From positions 62,001 through 126,000 of the forward strand of contig NZ_JACWZY010000005.1 of the NCBI RefSeq assembly GCF_014699005.1: a stretch of DNA of 64,000 bases, given 5' to 3'. The DNA is from Spirosoma profusum. Lineage in GTDB: Bacteria; Bacteroidota; Bacteroidia; Cytophagales; Spirosomataceae. Below the pieces are notes generated by a model. The model was not told where the DNA came from. It searched no databases and saw only the letters and a list, made by a program, of their open reading frames with translations. Below are positions 52,149 through 61,876 of the stretch, piece by piece; positions within the stretch are counted from its first letter, which is position 1; every line of letters begins with the position of its first letter. Made by a program: the position numbers and the translations under genes.

Positions 52149-54107
52149 CTATCGGACTAACAACAACGCGCCCGTACGAACAGTTTTCGTCCCCAGTAAA
52201 TCAGTCATTTCAATCCGATACATGTATTGGCCCGAACCCGCAATCTCCCCATTGGCGTTACCATCCCATCCTTTCGTTTTGTCAACGGTATTATAAATGA
52301 CTTCGCCCCAACGTGAGTAGATGGTCATGCTGAACTTGTCAACGTAAATACCTTTAGCGATAAATACGTCATTGATGCCATCTCCGTTGGGCGTAAAGGC
52401 ATCCGGTACCAGAATTCGGGCCTCCCGTTCAAACGTAAAAAAGTTGGAATAACTCCGCACTCCCCTATCCGATACAGCCACGATTCGGTAACGCTGCGAT
52501 TGCAGATTCGGGTCGTTCTGGTCCGGTTCGTAGTGCCGATTCAGCGCAACTTCCACCTCGCGTTGCGTTCCATTTGCCGAGTCAATGACCTCAACGGAAT
52601 ATCTGGTAACGTTACCTATAAAGGGCGACTGACCTGTCCAATCTATTCCTGTGGGCGATTCTGAACTTAAATGCACCGTACAAACTGGCGTTGAAGGTTC
52701 CGAAGTCAGGCCGCAGCTATTTCGATACGTTACCTGATAGCAATAGGAACTGGCTGATGCATTGGCCGATGTATCCGTAAACGTACTACGTCGGTCGAGC
52801 GTAGCGATGGGCTCAAAGGTTCCCGTTGCGCCCTGAGCGCGGCTAACTACCATTGTATACGCAGAAGTCGTTGTGTTGAGTCCGGTAGGTGGCGTAGTAA
52901 CAAGTCTCGGGCGGCCATTTTCGATAGACACGGTGGCATTTGTTACGCTGCCGGGGGGTTCGGTATTGGTACCCGTTACGCAGGTTATATTCGACGTCAC
53001 AGTAGCATTTGGTGTTCCCTGAATGGTTGCCTGTATTTGATAACAATATTGCTGACCGCAAATGATGTTATCATTATCCTGATAAGATCCTGTTGCTTTA
53101 TTGGTAATTGTGGGCCCCGATTGGCCGCCGTTACGTAGCACCCGGTAACTTACAAATTGCCCTCCACCCGAATACGGCTGCCAGCTCACAGTGTTTTGCC
53201 GGTTAGCCGTTTGTATACTCATAACCAGGCTGCAAACTTCCTCCGACTGGGCAGCCGAATTATTGCATTCGTCCTGCACCTGTACTTTAAAACACTGCAC
53301 CTGCGTAGCATCCGTCTGAACGGTAAATTGGCCAGTTGTGGATTTTAAACCTGTGTCGGTATAATTGGTTCCGTTTTTCCGAAGAAGGGTCACATTCGTC
53401 CCTGCCGGTGCCTGATAACCTATCGCAATCGTGGTTGGGTTACTTGTATAAAGTGTTGATATAGAGGCCGCTCCTGTTGAATTAGATACGGTAATGGGTT
53501 GACTGGGACTCACGACATCACAAATACTCGTATTACCATTTACATAAATACCCGTTATGGATATGGAAACTTGTCCTGCATTGCTATAGGTATGTGAAGG
53601 AGTAAGCTGCAATTGACTACGGTCCACATACTGGGTTGATCCATCCCCCCAACTAATCATGTAGCTGTCGTATTGACCCAGTGATGTAAGATCGGGAGCC
53701 ACTGAAGCCCGTCGGTTAGCGCAAGCTTTAACTGTAAATTTGACTGGTTCAGCCGGAACAACAGTTACCTCTCTGCAAGCTACAGAACCCGCTCCATTGC
53801 TACCTACCTGAAGTACAGTGTACGAACCGGGCCTTGTATACACATTACTTGTTCCGCTGGCAAACGTAGTACTGCTCGTAATTGCACTTCCGTCATACTG
53901 AAATACATACTTAGGACCCACTATTGTCGGAGGTACGCTTATGATGTTAACAGGCTTTCCTGCGCACACTTTTGGTTTATCCAGCTCAAAAGCTCCCTCA
54001 GAAGCTGCTCCTCGATTTTGACAGACATTTTGAGCCTGAGTCGTATAACTATACGCAAAAATGATGGCTAGGAACGTAGCAATCCTTCGCAACGAGTTGG
54101 AGTTCAC
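52149..54107 (-). CDS. Secreted protein with gliding-motility C-terminal (T9SS type B) domain
   Basis: A protein of about 650 residues. The start is uncertain: no ATG is near; GTG codons occur at 54143 and 54107, and 54107 places the signal peptide NSLRRIATFLAIIFAYSYTTQAQ close to the N terminus. Several Ig or fibronectin-like repeats follow (KPVNIISVPP, PVKFTVKACANRR, NATVSIENGRPRLVTTPP). The final 90 residues (ILVPDAFTPNGDGINDVF, IYSRWGEVIYNT, GWDGNANGE, YMYRIEM) are the gliding motility-associated C-terminal domain, a sorting signal for type IX secretion. Probably a surface adhesin or structural protein. Confidence 0.85.
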   Translation of the reverse strand: MNSNSLRRIATFLAIIFAYSYTTQAQNVCQNRGAASEGAFELDKPKVCAGKPVNIISVPPTIVGPKYVFQYDGSAITSSTTFASGTSNVYTRPGSYTVLQVGSNGAGSVACREVTVVPAEPVKFTVKACANRRASVAPDLTSLGQYDSYMISWGDGSTQYVDRSQLQLTPSHTYSNAGQVSISITGIYVNGNTSICDVVSPSQPITVSNSTGAASISTLYTSNPTTIAIGYQAPAGTNVTLLRKNGTNYTDTGLKSTTGQFTVQTDATQVQCFKVQVQDECNNSAAQSEEVCSLVMSIQTANRQNTVSWQPYSGGGQFVSYRVLRNGGQSGPTITNKATGSYQDNDNIICGQQYCYQIQATIQGTPNATVTSNITCVTGTNTEPPGSVTNATVSIENGRPRLVTTPPTGLNTTTSAYTMVVSRAQGATGTFEPIATLDRRSTFTDTSANASASSYCYQVTYRNSCGLTSEPSTPVCTVHLSSESPTGIDWTGQSPFIGNVTRYSVEVIDSANGTQREVEVALNRHYEPDQNDPNLQSQRYRIVAVSDRGVRSYSNFFTFEREARILVPDAFTPNGDGINDVFIAKGIYVDKFSMTIYSRWGEVIYNTVDKTKGWDGNANGEIAGSGQYMYRIEMTDLLGTKTVRTGALLLVR

Positions 54108-54350
54108 CCTAACATCAGTCAGCCACAGTCGTAATAGTCGCACAGAGAGTAAAATTTTATCGTCCCAGGTATATTGGTTTCTATTTCGTAAAAAACGTCA
54201 AATCAGACATTTTCGCATCTGGCGAAACGTATCTTTCCTAAATTCAGTTTTCAGGTAGAATCTGCCAGAGGTCCGCACATCGTAATGTTGGACTGAAAAC
54301 AACTATTAAAGTATCAAAGATAATTCGATTGATACGCATCAACCAAACAG

Positions 54351-55652
54351 ATGAGCAATAATAGTACCAATACGGGGGCGTCGGAGAGCGAAAACTCAGG
54401 ACGTACCCAGCCTATCGAACCACCCGTTATTCACCTCGACCGTATCGAAGATGCCATTGCCGATATCAGGGCTGGCAAAATTGTCATTGTGGTCGACGAT
54501 GAAGATCGTGAAAACGAGGGCGATATGATTTGCGCTGCCGAAATGACCACTCCCGAGATGGTTAATTTCATGGTTCGCGAAGGGCGTGGACTGATGTGTG
54601 CGCCTATTACCGAAAGCCGATGCCAGGAACTTGGGCTTGATATGATGGTGAGTAGTAATACGTCGGTACATACTACGCCGTTTACCGTTTCCGTCGACTT
54701 ACTGGGTAACGGCTGCACGACAGGAATTTCGGCTTCTGATCGGGCCAAAACCATTCAGGCATTGGTCGACCCGAATACAACACCTGAAGATTTAGGTCGT
54801 CCGGGGCATATTTTTCCGCTACGTGCCGCAGAAGGTGGCGTTATCCGACGGGCAGGGCATACGGAAGCGGCTATCGATCTGGCCCGTTTGGCGGGGCTTA
54901 AACCGGCGGGCGTCCTGATTGAAGTACTTAACGAAGATGGCACAATGGCCCGGCTGCCTGAACTGCGCGTTATGGCCGACCGATTTGGGATGAAACTTGT
55001 CAGTATTCAGGATTTGATTGAATACCGGCTACGTAACGAAACGCTCATCCGACGCGAAATTGGTGTCGATCTGCCCACCGAATGGGGCCATTTCGACCTG
55101 ATCGCTTACAAGCAAAGCAATACCGGCGACACACACCTGGCGCTGGTAAAAGGCACCTGGGAGCCGAATGAGCCAATTCTGGTACGGGTTCACTCATCCT
55201 GCGTCACGGGCGATATATTTGGTTCCTGCCGCTGCGATTGTGGTGCTCAACTGCATAAATCGTTGCAAATGGTAGAAGAAGCGGGGAAAGGCGTAGTCGT
55301 TTATATGTTTCAGGAAGGCCGGGGTATCGGGCTTATGAATAAACTGAAAGCCTACAAACTTCAGGAAATGGGTCGCGATACGGTCGAAGCAAACCTCGAT
55401 CTGGGCCTGCCAATGGACGCCCGCGATTATGGTGTTGGTGCACAGATCCTGCGCGATTTAGGTATACGGAAGCTACGACTTCTCTCGAACAATCCGCGTA
55501 AGCGCGCCGGTTTGATGGGATACGGACTGGAAATTGTAGACACGGTTCCGATTGAAATTCCATCTAATCCCCACAACGAAACCTACTTACGTACCAAGCG
55601 CGACAAAATGGGCCATACCATTATGAACGAGCCGGTTAACGAAGAACAATAA
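54351..55652 (+). CDS. ribBA: Bifunctional DHBP synthase / GTP cyclohydrolase II
   Basis: A 433-residue riboflavin enzyme with both branches of the pathway. Residues about 25-225 are the 3,4-dihydroxy-2-butanone 4-phosphate synthase ([38 protein letters not shown]). Residues about 235-425 are GTP cyclohydrolase II, with the zinc-binding [10 protein letters not shown] and catalytic [18 protein letters not shown] and [14 protein letters not shown]. Upstream there is a loose hairpin GTTTTCAG/CTGAAAAC but no FMN riboswitch. A word-built palindrome separates it from the thioredoxin gene. Confidence 0.96.
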   Translation: MSNNSTNTGASESENSGRTQPIEPPVIHLDRIEDAIADIRAGKIVIVVDDEDRENEGDMICAAEMTTPEMVNFMVREGRGLMCAPITESRCQELGLDMMVSSNTSVHTTPFTVSVDLLGNGCTTGISASDRAKTIQALVDPNTTPEDLGRPGHIFPLRAAEGGVIRRAGHTEAAIDLARLAGLKPAGVLIEVLNEDGTMARLPELRVMADRFGMKLVSIQDLIEYRLRNETLIRREIGVDLPTEWGHFDLIAYKQSNTGDTHLALVKGTWEPNEPILVRVHSSCVTGDIFGSCRCDCGAQLHKSLQMVEEAGKGVVVYMFQEGRGIGLMNKLKAYKLQEMGRDTVEANLDLGLPMDARDYGVGAQILRDLGIRKLRLLSNNPRKRAGLMGYGLEIVDTVPIEIPSNPHNETYLRTKRDKMGHTIMNEPVNEEQ

Positions 55653-55654
55653 AC

Positions 55655-55728
55655 AAAGTTCCAAGTATCAGGTTTCAAGTTTCAACCGCTCCGGTGGCCA
55701 ATCTGGAACCTGATACCTGGAACAAAAA
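55655..55728. repeat. TTCCAAGTATCAGG-word inverted repeat
   Basis: GTTCCAAGTATCAGGTTTCA on the left and GGAACCTGATACCTGGAAC on the right pair imperfectly with a centre around CCGCTCCGGTGG. It fills the gap between ribBA and the thioredoxin gene. Confidence 0.75.
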
Positions 55729-55731
55729 CAG

Positions 55732-56037
55732 ATGAGCAAGCCGTCCTTCCATGACCTGATAAACGGCGACAAACCCGTTCTGGTCGATTTTTACGCCGAT
55801 TGGTGTGGGCCCTGCAAGCAGCAGACGCCAATTCTTAAGCAACTAACCGAGCGCGTCGGCGATGCGATACGTATCGTTAAAATTGATGTTGACCGGGCGC
55901 AGGCTGCCGCCAATCAATACCAGATACGTAGCATTCCGACCATGATTCTGTTTAAAAACGGAAAGATTGTCTGGCGGCAATCCGGCGTTCAGCCATTGCA
56001 CACGCTGGAAGGTCTGGTGAAGCAGTTCGGAAGCTAA
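55732..56037 (+). CDS. Thioredoxin
   Basis: A 101-residue thioredoxin-fold protein with the redox motif WCGPCK (Cys25 and Cys28) and the cis-proline IRSIPTMILFKNGK. It lacks a signal peptide, so it is cytoplasmic and probably a general disulfide reductase. The last residues are VKQFGS. It ends in a strong hairpin. Confidence 0.94.
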   Translation: MSKPSFHDLINGDKPVLVDFYADWCGPCKQQTPILKQLTERVGDAIRIVKIDVDRAQAAANQYQIRSIPTMILFKNGKIVWRQSGVQPLHTLEGLVKQFGS

Positions 56038-56080
56038 CACTACGTTCCGTGCTACGTCGAATTTGAACGTAACGCCCATA

Positions 56081-56118
56081 AAAACAGCCCGATTGCTACG
56101 TAGCAGTCGGGCTGTTTT
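56081..56118 (+). terminator. Terminator after the thioredoxin gene
   Basis: AAAACAGCCCGA (56081-56092) and TCGGGCTGTTTT (56107-56118) are perfect arms; the loop contains the palindrome TGCTACGTAGCA, a double copy of the window's common word. A run of T follows. Confidence 0.9.
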
Positions 56119-56135
56119 TTTTAATTGAAGCCGCC

Positions 56136-56223
56136 TTTGTTATGCTGAGGTACGAAGCATCTTAAAATGTCCTTACGCCTAAGTTTGGATGCATTAAGAT
56201 GCTTCCTGCGTCAGCATGACAAA
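56136..56223. repeat. TGTCATGCTGAGG palindromic element, copy 3
   Basis: Arms 56136-56165 and 56194-56223: TTATGCTGAGGTACGAAGCA faces TGCTTCCTGCGTCAGCATGA, ends TTTGT/ACAAA. The right arm lies six bases beyond the 3' end of the convergent lysine-rich gene. Same family as 15087-15177 and 33806-33905; this copy is the most diverged. Confidence 0.85.
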
Positions 56224-56229
56224 AATTCG

Positions 56230-56841
56230 TTAATCTTTCAAACTGCTCAGATACGTCTTGTTACCGTTCTTGTTGATGTAATATTTTCCACCACGCGGGC
56301 CCGTCATTACTTTCTCCCCGTTCGGGCCTTTCATTGACGCATCAACAGGTGCTTTGTAATCTTCAGGCTTCGCTTTCTCTTCCTTTATCGACGCCTTTGC
56401 CATTTTATCGGCCTTATCTTTCGACTTGGATGCCTTGTCGTCTTTCAAACCTGCGTTATCAGCCATTTTATCGGCCTTCTTTTCCGCTTTATCCACCTTC
56501 GCATCAACCTTTTTCTCGGCTTTGTCTATTTTGGCGTCTGCTTTGGCAGCTTTATCGTCTATTTTCCTGTCGACTTTAGCCGTTTCTTTGGCCGCTTTTT
56601 TCTCCGCTTTCGCTTCTGCCTTTGCTACGTCGTCACCAGCCGCTTTTGCGTCTTTTTTGGCTTCTTTGGCTGCATCCTTGGCTGCTTTTTTCTCTTCTTT
56701 CGCAGCCGTTTTTGCCGAAGCCTCGGCTTCCTTCATTTCTTTCTTCGCTTTCTTTTTGCCCGCGTCGGCATCCTGAGCCATGCCGTTGAACGCAACGAGC
56801 AGACTAAGCATGAGGCACATCGCTGAAAGAGTCTTTTTCAT
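56230..56841 (-). CDS. Secreted Lys/Ala-rich coiled protein with PBCV basic adaptor-like domain
   Basis: A 203-residue exported protein. The signal peptide MKKTLSAMCLMLSLLVAFNG ends near MAQDA. Residues about 25-165 are extremely rich in Lys, Ala, Asp and Glu (KKAAKDAAKEAKKDAKAAGD) and should form a long charged helix. The last 35 residues (GPNGEKVMTGPRGGKYYINK followed by NGNKTYL) match the small basic adaptor domain named after Chlorella virus PBCV-1, also found at C termini of Bacteroidota proteins. The function is unknown; a cell-wall or polyanion-binding role is a guess. Confidence 0.78.
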   Translation of the reverse strand: MKKTLSAMCLMLSLLVAFNGMAQDADAGKKKAKKEMKEAEASAKTAAKEEKKAAKDAAKEAKKDAKAAGDDVAKAEAKAEKKAAKETAKVDRKIDDKAAKADAKIDKAEKKVDAKVDKAEKKADKMADNAGLKDDKASKSKDKADKMAKASIKEEKAKPEDYKAPVDASMKGPNGEKVMTGPRGGKYYINKNGNKTYLSSLKD

Positions 56842-57055
56842 GATAATTGCTTGATTTAGTGAATTTATAAAGTTAGGAAAAGGTATTTATGCTGGAAAGA
56901 TGAGTATAAAATCACGATTCTACCAGCGGAAATGACTTAAAAAATGCTTAAATTTGAGTAAGAAATTTTTACCGCTTGTTGACTAATCAACAGCCTATTA
57001 CGTCTTACTGTTTTCAGGTCTGTTTTATTTTGCGGATACTTCTTTCTCCTGCTCG

Positions 57056-59182
57056 ATGTCTATTGCAACTTCGTCACGTGCGCAAACGCCAGCCGATTAC
57101 CTCAAACGCTATTACGGTTACGACCGCTTCCGGCCCATGCAGGAAGCCATCATCCAATCGATAGTAGGCGGGCGCGATACGGTTGTTCTGATGCCAACCG
57201 GAGGAGGCAAATCGGTTTGTTTTCAGATTCCGGCCTTAATGATGCCGGGTGTTACCGTCGTGGTGTCGCCCTTGATTGCTCTGATGAAAGACCAGGTCGA
57301 AGCGCTGCACATGAACGGGATTCCTGCGGCTTTTTACAATAGTACGCAGACTGCCCGCGAACAACGGGATATTGAGGACGACTGCCTTAGAGGAAAATTG
57401 AAACTCCTCTACGTATCGCCCGAGAAGCTACTGACGGAGTCGTTTTTTAATTTTCTGCAACGGGCCAACGTATCACTTTTCGCCATCGATGAAGCCCACT
57501 GTATTTCGTCGTGGGGGCACGATTTCCGTCCGGAATACACGCAGTTGCACGTATTGAAATCGAAATTTCCGAACGTACCAACCATTGCCCTCACAGCCAC
57601 CGCCGACAAACTCACCCGGCACGATATTGCCACGCAGCTTGGCATGAACGATCCGGCTGTGTTTGTGGCATCGTTCAACCGGACTAATCTGAGTTTGCAG
57701 GTGCTGCCGGGCCAGAATCGCATTCAGCAGATTACGAAACTGCTGCAACAGAAACCCGATACGTCGGGTATTATTTATTGCCTGAGCCGTAAATCGACTG
57801 AATCACTGGCGGCTAAACTCCAGGAAAAAGGATTTAGCGCGGCTTTTTACCACGCCAAAATGGACCCCGGCGACCGGTCCCGAACGCAGGAAGCTTTCCT
57901 GCGCGACGACGTACGTATCATCTGCGCGACAATCGCGTTCGGAATGGGCATCGACAAATCGAATGTTCGCTGGGTGATTCATTACAATATGCCCAAAAAC
58001 ATCGAAGGCTTTTATCAGGAAATCGGTCGAGCGGGACGCGATGGTGCTGCGGCCCAAACAGTGCTTTTCTACAGCTTCGCCGACGTAGCAACCTACAAAG
58101 AGATGCTGGCCGAAAACAGTCCGGCTAATTTGGGTTTGCAACTGGCTAAGCTGGAACGAATGCAGCAATACGCCGATGCCCACACTTGCCGACGCCAGAT
58201 TCTGCTTTCCTATTTTTCGGAGGAATTGCCCGAACCCTGCGGTAACTGCGATGTCTGCCGCGACCCGCGTGTTACGTTCGATGGAACTATTCTGGCGCAA
58301 AAAGCACTGTCGGCTATGATTCGAACGGGCGAACGGGTGCCCATGAATCTGCTTATCGATATACTACGTGGCTCACGCAGCCAACAGGTGCTTCAGGGTG
58401 GCTACGATCAGGTGAAAACCTACGGAGCCGGGCGCGACATTCGTTTTGAAGATTGGCGGAATTACCTGCATCAGCTCATTAACATCGGCGTTATAGAGGT
58501 TGCTTACGATAATCACTACGCGCTACGTCGGGGCATTCTGGCCGATCAGGTTTTATATGGTGGGCGTAAAATCGACCTGGTACGTCCCGACGATGCTCCG
58601 AAACCAGTTGTCGAGAAAACCCGGACAAAAACCGAAACGCAACGCGACGAGTTGTTCGAGCAGCTTCGGGCGCTACGTAAGCAAGTGGCCGATCAGCAAA
58701 ACGTACCGGCTTACGTTATTTTCACCGACACTACGTTGGAAGACATGGCCCGTCAGCGACCTACAACGCCCGATGCGCTACGTAACGTCAGTGGTGTTGG
58801 TGAACGCAAACTCCAGCTCTTCGGCAAGCAGTTTCTGGATATAATTGTGAGTTACGTTCGGGGGCGGGTACAGGCTGGCGAAAAACCCAAAGGTTCGACC
58901 CAATTGACTACGCTCGAATTGTATAATCAGGGACTGAGTATTGAGGAGATTGCCACCGAACGACAACTCACCACTGGGTCTGTCGCTACCCATTTAGTAC
59001 AGCTCTCGAAATCGGGTTATTCAATAGATTTGGCGTCTTTGATTAATCCAAACGAACGGCAGGAAATCGAAAAGGCGATTCTGACGGTTGGCATGGAAGA
59101 AGGCCGTTTAAAGCCCGTTTTTGACTATCTAGGCGGTCGGTACGACTACGGAAAACTAACCCTTGTAGCAGGTCTTCTGTAA
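57056..59182 (+). CDS. recQ: ATP-dependent DNA helicase RecQ
   Basis: A 708-residue 3'-5' helicase. Walker A LMPTGGGKS (about 46-53), DEAH at 145-148, motif VI YQEIGRAGRDGAAAQT, and the zinc site formed by CRRQILLSYF and PCGNCDVC. The RQC winged helix and an HRDC domain (AYVIFTDTTLEDMARQRPTT, LRNVSGVGERKLQLFGKQFL) follow. It is about 100 residues longer than E. coli RecQ: the extra C terminus (LYNQGLSIEEIATERQLTTG) is a second helix-turn-helix-like domain, common in Bacteroidota RecQ. ATG 57056 fits the helicase N terminus. Confidence 0.97.
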   Translation: MSIATSSRAQTPADYLKRYYGYDRFRPMQEAIIQSIVGGRDTVVLMPTGGGKSVCFQIPALMMPGVTVVVSPLIALMKDQVEALHMNGIPAAFYNSTQTAREQRDIEDDCLRGKLKLLYVSPEKLLTESFFNFLQRANVSLFAIDEAHCISSWGHDFRPEYTQLHVLKSKFPNVPTIALTATADKLTRHDIATQLGMNDPAVFVASFNRTNLSLQVLPGQNRIQQITKLLQQKPDTSGIIYCLSRKSTESLAAKLQEKGFSAAFYHAKMDPGDRSRTQEAFLRDDVRIICATIAFGMGIDKSNVRWVIHYNMPKNIEGFYQEIGRAGRDGAAAQTVLFYSFADVATYKEMLAENSPANLGLQLAKLERMQQYADAHTCRRQILLSYFSEELPEPCGNCDVCRDPRVTFDGTILAQKALSAMIRTGERVPMNLLIDILRGSRSQQVLQGGYDQVKTYGAGRDIRFEDWRNYLHQLINIGVIEVAYDNHYALRRGILADQVLYGGRKIDLVRPDDAPKPVVEKTRTKTETQRDELFEQLRALRKQVADQQNVPAYVIFTDTTLEDMARQRPTTPDALRNVSGVGERKLQLFGKQFLDIIVSYVRGRVQAGEKPKGSTQLTTLELYNQGLSIEEIATERQLTTGSVATHLVQLSKSGYSIDLASLINPNERQEIEKAILTVGMEEGRLKPVFDYLGGRYDYGKLTLVAGLL

Positions 59183-59280
59183 TGAAAAAATCCATTTTCA
59201 TACAGGACCGTTGGATAATTCTTAGAAAAATCGTTGGTAGATAGCCAATAATACCTTATATTCGTGTTCTTGTCTTTAGT

Positions 59281-59307
59281 AAAACCCGTTACGTCAGTAC
59301 GGGTTTT
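59281..59307 (+). terminator. Terminator after recQ
   Basis: AAAACCCGT (59281-59289) and ACGGGTTTT (59299-59307) are perfect nine-base arms. It lies about 100 bases after the recQ stop and before the first transglycosylase gene. Confidence 0.75.
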
Positions 59308-59371
59308 ATTATGTTTATGTACTAAAACAACAAATGTTATTTTGATTAAAGAGGTAAGTTTTTCACTACTG

Positions 59372-60436
59372 ATGGCCGCCTTTAAACCGGGTCTAACACC
59401 CCCGTTCTGGGCGGCTGATACGAGCCGGCTGCTTCCGTTATCAAATGGCCTGAACAGTCCCGAACTATTGGTTGTTGACTCCAGTCGGCGGGTTTTTCCT
59501 ATTTATTTCTGTGGTGAAGAGGTACCCGTTGGTGAGCCTCGCGTAGCCCGTCGATGGGTTCAAACGCTACGTACCTATGGAGCCGAGCCGGAGTTTCTGA
59601 TTGACCTTCGCTCGAAAGCGTCTGAATTTTTTACCATCATTGACCCCATTCTCAGGAAGTACAAAATCCCTCGCGACTTTCGGTTTATGCCGCTGGCAGA
59701 AAGCGCCCTCGACAATCGCAGTATTTCCCGCAAAGGAGCCGTTGGTTATTGGCAAATTATGCCCGGCACAGCCCGTGATTTGGGGTTGAAAGTAAATGGT
59801 GATGTAGATGAACGTCGTAATCTCGAAAAATCGACGATCGCTGTTTGTCGCCACCTTCACCAGCTTTATCGGGACCTGGGTTCCTGGACACTTGTGGCAG
59901 CCGCCTACAATGGGGGTATCACCCATGTTCGGCACAAAATGGATCAGCAGGGCCATTCAAATTACTACCGGCTTCGGTTACATAAAGAAACCAGTCACTA
60001 TCTGTTCCGGATTCTGGCGTTCAAGGAATTGCTGAGTAACCCACGGCAATACTCACTGCTACTACGTAGCGAAACGATTGCCGAACTGACCAAACCGCTA
60101 CCAAGTTGGCATAAGCCACTGGCGCTTCCGAAAAAAATTAAAGATGCGCCGATTGTTGAACTCGTTGATGAGGATTACGTCGAGCGCACCTGGGGCCCTC
60201 GCCCCAATACGGCTCTGACGCACACCCCGTCTGATTCCGAGCAACTTATTGCCGATGCGGCCTTAACAAAAGCTTCACCTGATGCACCTACGGCCGCTCT
60301 GGAGAAGCAGGAACCTCGTTTTCCTGTCAAACAATTAATGATGAGCCTCATGGTATTACGTTTCCGGCGGCCCCGTTTTCTGCAATTTAAAAAAGGTGAA
60401 GGTATCCGCCCTCTGCACTTCTGGGACTGGATTTAA
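59372..60436 (+). CDS. Lytic transglycosylase, copy 1 of 3
   Basis: A protein of about 354 residues in the SLT/MltD family, which cleaves peptidoglycan glycan strands to anhydro-muropeptides. The catalytic glutamate is in MPLAESALDNRSIS, followed by GAVGYWQIMPGTARDLGLKV, DERRNLEKSTIAVCRHL and SWTLVAAAYNGG. The N terminus is unclear: ATG 59372 is used, but TTG 59342 or GTG 59264 would extend it; the latter would pass through a terminator. No clear signal peptide and no C-terminal beta domain like copies 2 and 3. Two paralogues follow. Confidence 0.85.
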   Translation: MAAFKPGLTPPFWAADTSRLLPLSNGLNSPELLVVDSSRRVFPIYFCGEEVPVGEPRVARRWVQTLRTYGAEPEFLIDLRSKASEFFTIIDPILRKYKIPRDFRFMPLAESALDNRSISRKGAVGYWQIMPGTARDLGLKVNGDVDERRNLEKSTIAVCRHLHQLYRDLGSWTLVAAAYNGGITHVRHKMDQQGHSNYYRLRLHKETSHYLFRILAFKELLSNPRQYSLLLRSETIAELTKPLPSWHKPLALPKKIKDAPIVELVDEDYVERTWGPRPNTALTHTPSDSEQLIADAALTKASPDAPTAALEKQEPRFPVKQLMMSLMVLRFRRPRFLQFKKGEGIRPLHFWDWI

Positions 60437-60463
60437 CCTTATAAAATAGTATACCAAATACGC

Positions 60464-60490
60464 AAAAAGCCGCCTAAACAGCGGCTTTTT
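60464..60490 (+). terminator. Terminator after transglycosylase copy 1
   Basis: AAAAAGCCGC (60464-60473) and GCGGCTTTTT (60481-60490) with loop CTAAACA, 27 bases after the stop. The presence of a strong terminator means copies 1 and 2 are separate units. Confidence 0.92.
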
Positions 60491-60600
60491 GTATGTATAT
60501 ACGTCAGATTGTAAAATTATTTCACACCGACGTACCGTTACTTACCCTAATTATGGAGTCTAAAGAGTGTATATCTAACCCATATATTTTTTAAACTTTA

Positions 60601-61830
60601 ATGAATTTATTCACTTCATTCGCGTTAGCGACTGGATTGATAGTATTTTGTACGTTTCCCCGTATGCATCCGTTGGATGCGCCGACCAGCCAGTCGGTAT
60701 TTACCAATTCAGTTGATGTAACATACGATCCGGGACTGACCCGAATGCTTCCTCCGGTGTATTTCTGTGGCGAGTCGGTACCTTTGCATGAAGAGGCCGT
60801 TGCCCGGCAACTCGTGTCAGCTCTGCTACGTAATACGGCTCATAATCAGGCTCTGCTACGTATCCGGCAGCGTTCGGCTGTTTTTTTTCCGGTTATCGAA
60901 CCAATTCTGGCTTACCACGACATTCCATTAGATTTTAAATACCTGCCGTTAGTCGAGAGTGCCTTAACTGGCTCTGCCGTCTCGTCGGCCGGTGCCGTTG
61001 GCTACTGGCAATTCATGCCGGCCACCGCCCGCGAATTGGGTCTGAATATTCGGAATGGAGTTGATGAGCGCCGAAATCTAATTAAATCGACGCATGCGGC
61101 CTGTCGATATCTGCGCTATCTACATAATCGACTAGGTTCGTGGACGCTGGCAGCCGCAGCCTATAACAACGGCATTGGCGCGCTTCTCGGAAATATTCGT
61201 CGGCAACAGCAACGCGATTATTATTTTCTGCGGCTGAACGCCGAAACCGGGAAATACCTTTACCGGATTCTGGCGTTCAAGGAGTTGTTTTCGAATTCGC
61301 GGTCGTATCAGCACCTTATTCCTGAGCAAATGATGGCTTTTCTGCAAGTGCCAGTTTCGCCGGACGATGAGCGCGATGTGGATGAGGTAATTCTACCCGA
61401 AGTAGTTGTGGAAGAGGCAACTAGAAAGGCAATTAATACGTCCGTAATAGCAAAGGCACGTCCAAATCAGGCAGAAGAGTTACCTTTACCTAATGCGGCC
61501 GATGTGTTTCGGGGCGGCATCAAAGCCCGACTGGTCGAATCTGCGGGTGTAGCACGTGGGCAGGTGTGGGTTTTTCACCTGACACGTAGCGGCATGGCCG
61601 ATGGACGCGAAGTGGAAGAAGGCGATGTACTTTACGCCGTCGTGGAAGATGTCGATCCTAAAACCGACAAAATTTACCTGCGAGCCGATAAGATTTATTC
61701 TACTTCTGAAAAGCATACGTATTCGCTGACGCTTTCAGCAGTCGATGCGTCAACGGGACGTATTGGTATCAAAACCCCTGATATTGAGCAAATAAAGGCG
61801 GGCTGGATTCTGACCTGGAAAGCATTTTAG
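60601..61830 (+). CDS. Lytic transglycosylase with C-terminal beta domain, copy 2 of 3
   Basis: A 409-residue protein. The signal peptide is MNLFTSFALATGLIVFCTFP. The catalytic domain at about residues 55-240 has LPLVESALTGSAVS (catalytic Glu), GAVGYWQFMPATARELGLNI and SWTLAAAAYNNG. Residues about 300-409 form an extra domain (QVWVFHLTRSGMADGREVEE, GDVLYAVVEDVDPKTDKIYL, IEQIKAGWILTWKAF) that resembles the C-terminal domain of the conjugative-transposon protein TraM, by pattern only. Copy 3 shares this layout. Confidence 0.87.
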   Translation: MNLFTSFALATGLIVFCTFPRMHPLDAPTSQSVFTNSVDVTYDPGLTRMLPPVYFCGESVPLHEEAVARQLVSALLRNTAHNQALLRIRQRSAVFFPVIEPILAYHDIPLDFKYLPLVESALTGSAVSSAGAVGYWQFMPATARELGLNIRNGVDERRNLIKSTHAACRYLRYLHNRLGSWTLAAAAYNNGIGALLGNIRRQQQRDYYFLRLNAETGKYLYRILAFKELFSNSRSYQHLIPEQMMAFLQVPVSPDDERDVDEVILPEVVVEEATRKAINTSVIAKARPNQAEELPLPNAADVFRGGIKARLVESAGVARGQVWVFHLTRSGMADGREVEEGDVLYAVVEDVDPKTDKIYLRADKIYSTSEKHTYSLTLSAVDASTGRIGIKTPDIEQIKAGWILTWKAF

Positions 61831-61876
61831 CAAACTAAATGACAGGCTTGTACGTTTTGTATGGGTTCAACAACAA

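Noticed and set aside
54144-54350. FMN riboswitch upstream of ribBA
   Set aside because: None of the conserved FMN-aptamer segments is present; only a short hairpin GTTTTCAG/CTGAAAAC is seen.
56426-56776. A 116-residue frame on the plus strand, rich in Ala, Ser and Phe
   Set aside because: It is the complement of the Lys/Ala-rich gene; the low-complexity coding bias removes stop codons on the opposite strand.
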